Assembly: GCF_028554725.1 (NCBI RefSeq)
Contig: NC_071671.1
Span: 46,700,501-46,764,500, forward strand
Origin: Zeugodacus cucurbitae
Taxonomy: Eukaryota > Arthropoda > Insecta > Diptera > Tephritidae
Length of the DNA stretch: 64,000 nt
Direction: 5' to 3'
The notes under the pieces were generated by a model that was not told the DNA's origin, searched no databases, and saw only the letters and a program-made list of their open reading frames with translations. Position numbers and translations under genes: made by a program. Shown here in pieces: positions 60,601-64,000 of this stretch (its first letter is position 1; each line of letters starts with the position of its first letter).

Positions 60601-63600
60601 ACACAGTACCATAAAAGAAAACCAAAAACAAGACAAAATCACTGGCTTCGACTAAGAAGCTTTTAAGCTTTAGTAAATTTATTTAATGCAAATTTTATTA
60701 CATTTTTGGCATGAAATTACTTATTTCAACAAATGGGGTTTGGGCGCTTATTTAAATTTCCTGATATTCAATGAAACATTCGGAGAGAGCGAATTTACAC
60801 AAATAATTGAGTGAATTCAATGGTATAGCACCGCCCACTTTTTTGCTTTAATTCTTATCAATAAATACTCCCAGTCTAAAGCCATTTTATAGTCTATAAG
60901 ATTATCGCACTTGGATAACTTTGTTCGAAAATGATTTGGCAAAATCGTTCTACTATCCACATATTACATATTACACATTAAAACATTTATATTACATAAT
61001 GATTTCTGATCAATGAGTAAAGTAATATTGATCTCAATATGAATATACGTGAGAATATTCCCTCCCCCATGTGATTTTAGAAAGATCGTTTAATCATCAT
61101 TATTTATCGTAAAAATATCACAATACTTCAAGAATTCAGGAATTTTTATTACTTTCTTCACAATAATTTATATAATATTTTACATTGTTTCTCTCCTATT
61201 TTCGAGAATCTAATGTTCTGTTTCCTCTGAATATAAAAATTCGTTACTTGTTCAAAAATGTCCCTTAGCTAATACTTTTTATCATAAGAAATTAAAATTA
61301 AATTCTGAGGCGCTTCAGAATATATAGGACATTTGAAGTTTATCATATCTCCACCAAAAGAAATCGTTGTCAGAGCAAATTAATTGTGAGAATATGAATA
61401 AATGATATCGCTACGTTCCCGATAACAAATCCACCCCGATGGCTGTTTCGCTTGGAAGAGGCCGCAAAAACATCTATTGATCCATTCTATGGCAACTGTA
61501 CTTCAAGCACCGTGTAAAACCTTTAGTAAAGCTAGTTCGTGTATTGAAGATCCATGAAGCACAAACAAATTATTTTAGTAGCTAAATTGTTTCCTTAAAA
61601 TATAAATTGTATATTTTAACTGCTTAGACCACCAAAAATCAAATTAGACAAAAAAGTGACTGCAATTTTAATTGATTTGATTGTGCCTACTTGGAAATAC
61701 CATTTTTCTAATTTTTCCTTTATCACCACCGGCATCAAAACTGGTTCGTCAAATCAAAGTCTACAATGTGTGTTAATGGAGTATATTACGTTCAACAATG
61801 TTGTTTGGCCACTTTAATGGAGTTTTGCAGTCACTTTTCATAAAAGCTAAACACGTACGGAATTTCCCGGCACTCGAGTGAGAGGATTTCAAGTTTATAT
61901 GTATGTATGTATATATCTAAACAAATTAAATTGTTCCAAAACTGGTATATAGCAAATTTCCCGATTATTGTAGTATGTGCCGCTAAATTTTAATGGTTTT
62001 CACTAATCTCAGCTCAATTCTGACGCATTCACCAAACTTTTAAGCAGCCGAAGTATTTCTCTTGGTATTCCAATAATGACCTTGAAAGCTTTGTTTAGCT
62101 TTTCTCTCAAGAAATACCGGCATGTACAATATGTATGTAAGCCTTTTTTCCATTTTAACGCTGATTTTAGGCTTTTGTGATTTTTTTTCCTTTGTGGGCA
62201 TTTGCACACTTATGAGCCTCAGTCATGTTACCCTTTTCCGCTTGCGTCAATCGATCAAAGAAACTAGTTTCTTCAACTCCTTTGTCATACGTTTCTTACT
62301 CGCATTTTATACTTATTATTATTAATGTTTTGTTTATGCACTTAACCGCAAATGTTTGCACAGTGATGTTGTTGTATAGTCATACCCGCTAATAATGCCG
62401 CTGTACCCGCTCTGTATGTGCGCATACAAAAGCGGCGAAATACTCGTACTTTGTTGATGGATTTCCCCAAAGACCTTAATTGGAGTTGGCGTATTTCGAG
62501 TTGTTTATTGTATTAAAAATAATCTGATATTGAGATGTTACAATTCTTAAGTTCACTACAGTACATTTACGGATTTGTGACTAAGTAGGTACATACATAT
62601 ATACGAGTATATATGGATATATTTATACAATCAGGTCATTCATCACATTCGGCGGCTTTCAAAGTATTAAGTTGTTTTCATCCGCACTTTATGCCTTGAG
62701 TCCTCATTATTTGCTTATTAATTAGAATTATTATAACATTTTACATATAGCGCTTTTGTTTATACTTAATGTGGGTTATTTCCAATAAAATAAATTAATG
62801 TAATTTTGTGTTTGTAGAGAACTTCGGATATGGTATAACTGCGACGGTCAGTTCAAGTAGTCCAATGTTGCACCACTAACCCATAACCCGTCGAATATTC
62901 GTCTATAACTGGTCAATCGTAGTTGGGTCATCATCATAGACTGTGGCCTTGATATTTGATGGTACTACTCACCATCTTATGATATATTTCATGGATTGAT
63001 ATTAACGTGGAGAACCAAAAATTATATTCGTTCCATCTTCGGTTCTTAAGAACGGAACTTCCAAAAGAAGTTCAAAATATTGTAATTTTGAAACACACGT
63101 TCCATTAAGTGGAATATTCCGGGTACATAATAGTTTTTCTGAGTCCAAGGAACTCCAGGAAGTCTCTTTAGAATAATTCGCACTACATTTTATATAACTG
63201 TCTTTATTTATATTCCTTAGAAATAGTGTCGATAATGACAGTTTGAGATCTTAGTCAACATCATTAAAATTTTGAACTTGTTAGTAAGAACGCGGACTTT
63301 ATTTTTTTCAACTTCTTATCAATGTCAATAATACCAAATCTTTTATCATTTATTAAAGGATACAAATTTTTTGAAATGTCTTCCCTTTTATGATTTTTTT
63401 CCATATTATTTGACAAAGCGAGTGTTTTTTAAATTTAAAGCCACTTTCATATATCTAATGCCGAGTAATCTTGAGGGGTAGTCATTGACTGTCATGACTC
63501 GATCGGAATTCATACGTCCGACCCCCTCTCCAGATCCTGCCTGTGATATATGTACGTAAGTATAATATAAAATCGAGAACTATAGTTTAAAAATGATTCA

Positions 63601-64000
63601 CCTCTAAAGTCAACACTTTACCGGCGTTGTCATGTTAACTAATGAAGCACTAGAAGATAATGAAATGTAAATAAATGTTCAAAAAATAACGGGCATTTTA
63701 AAATTTCTATATTTTGTCTAGAGCAAGAGCTTGGAGAATTTCGTTTGTGGTAAGCTGGCCAAAAACAATACTGTAACGTTCCCCAGTCTCCATATTCGTC
63801 ATTTTCCCCTTTTACCAAAACTAAACACAACCTTAAAAGGCCGTCGTTTTACAATCGTACGAGAAATCGCTGAAAGCATGTTTATTGTCGGACAAGTTAG
63901 TTAGTCCCTTTTTTGAATATACTGAATTATTTTAGAGCGCTAGATTATATTAACAGTGTTAAGTCATAATAAAACCCATTATTTCTTCTTTCAACATATT
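57664..64000. other. intergenic, nothing assigned
   Basis: AT-rich. A T-rich tract lies at 60290-60355. The minus-strand frame near 63640-63830 and the short frames around 58890-59300 have no recognisable family. I see no RNA gene or transposon ends. Confidence 0.4.

Noticed and set aside
63639..63830. Minus-strand frame with a GERYSIVFGQ-like alternative reading
   Set aside because: Short, AT-rich at its end and without a recognisable family.
1..64000. tRNA, rRNA or CRISPR features
   Set aside because: No paired A/B-box tRNA pattern, rRNA core or regularly spaced repeat array was seen; a covariance-model scan would be decisive.

Overview
The window looks like nuclear, largely non-coding DNA of a higher fly (Brachycera, Diptera). 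It is AT-rich, has Drosophila-type core promoters (TATA box plus initiator), carries a Gadd45 gene, and is littered with decayed insect transposons (hobo-like hAT, mariner-like, pogo/Tigger-like, Helitron, non-LTR LINE). Several repeat sequences resemble ones I associate with tephritid fruit flies, but that placement is inference. No bacterial, CRISPR, rRNA or convincing tRNA signal was seen.

Only two protein genes are well supported. (1) Gadd45 on the plus strand: TATA box at 11608, A/CAA-rich leader 11640-12162 with no ATG in it, single-exon CDS 12163-12702, long AT-rich 3' region with several AATAAA signals. (2) A single-exon secreted protein of 651 residues on the minus strand, 50003-51958. 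It has a signal peptide, five spaced Arg/Glu-Glu-His-Leu/Phe motifs, a Glu/Arg coiled-coil stretch, two DNPYxLxY motifs and an Ala-Pro-Ile repeat; its TATA box (52137-52145) and TCAGTT initiator lie just upstream. I do not recognise its family by name. Two weaker coding candidates are an ORF at 2218-2589 (minus) and a GC-rich possible exon at 38965-39121 (plus).

Layout. 1-11.6 kb: intergenic, with one copy of a diverged dispersed repeat (1254-1810), a T-rich tract and a diverged 150-bp tandem duplication. 11.6-14 kb: Gadd45. 14-38 kb: intergenic with a pogo-like deletion derivative, several MITEs, a hobo-like element with a perfect 8-bp target duplication, a LINE RNase H fragment and a hAT-type MITE. 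39-46 kb: a transposon-dense block, with two head-to-tail copies of a TIR-bearing repeat, one carrying a Helitron Pif1-helicase remnant, and then a 5'-truncated LINE flanked by a 16-bp duplication. 49-52.2 kb: a LINE reverse-transcriptase fragment, then the secreted-protein gene. 53.1-53.6 kb: a 255-bp tandem duplication with no differences seen. 56.3-57.7 kb: an internally deleted mariner-like element and a MITE. 57.7-64 kb: intergenic DNA with nothing I can assign.

The two genes show no functional link to each other. The unusual content is the novel-looking repeat secreted protein, the AUG-free Gadd45 leader, and a set of dateable or nested transposon insertions whose termini and target-site duplications can be read directly. 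I did not find a clearly new multi-gene system.
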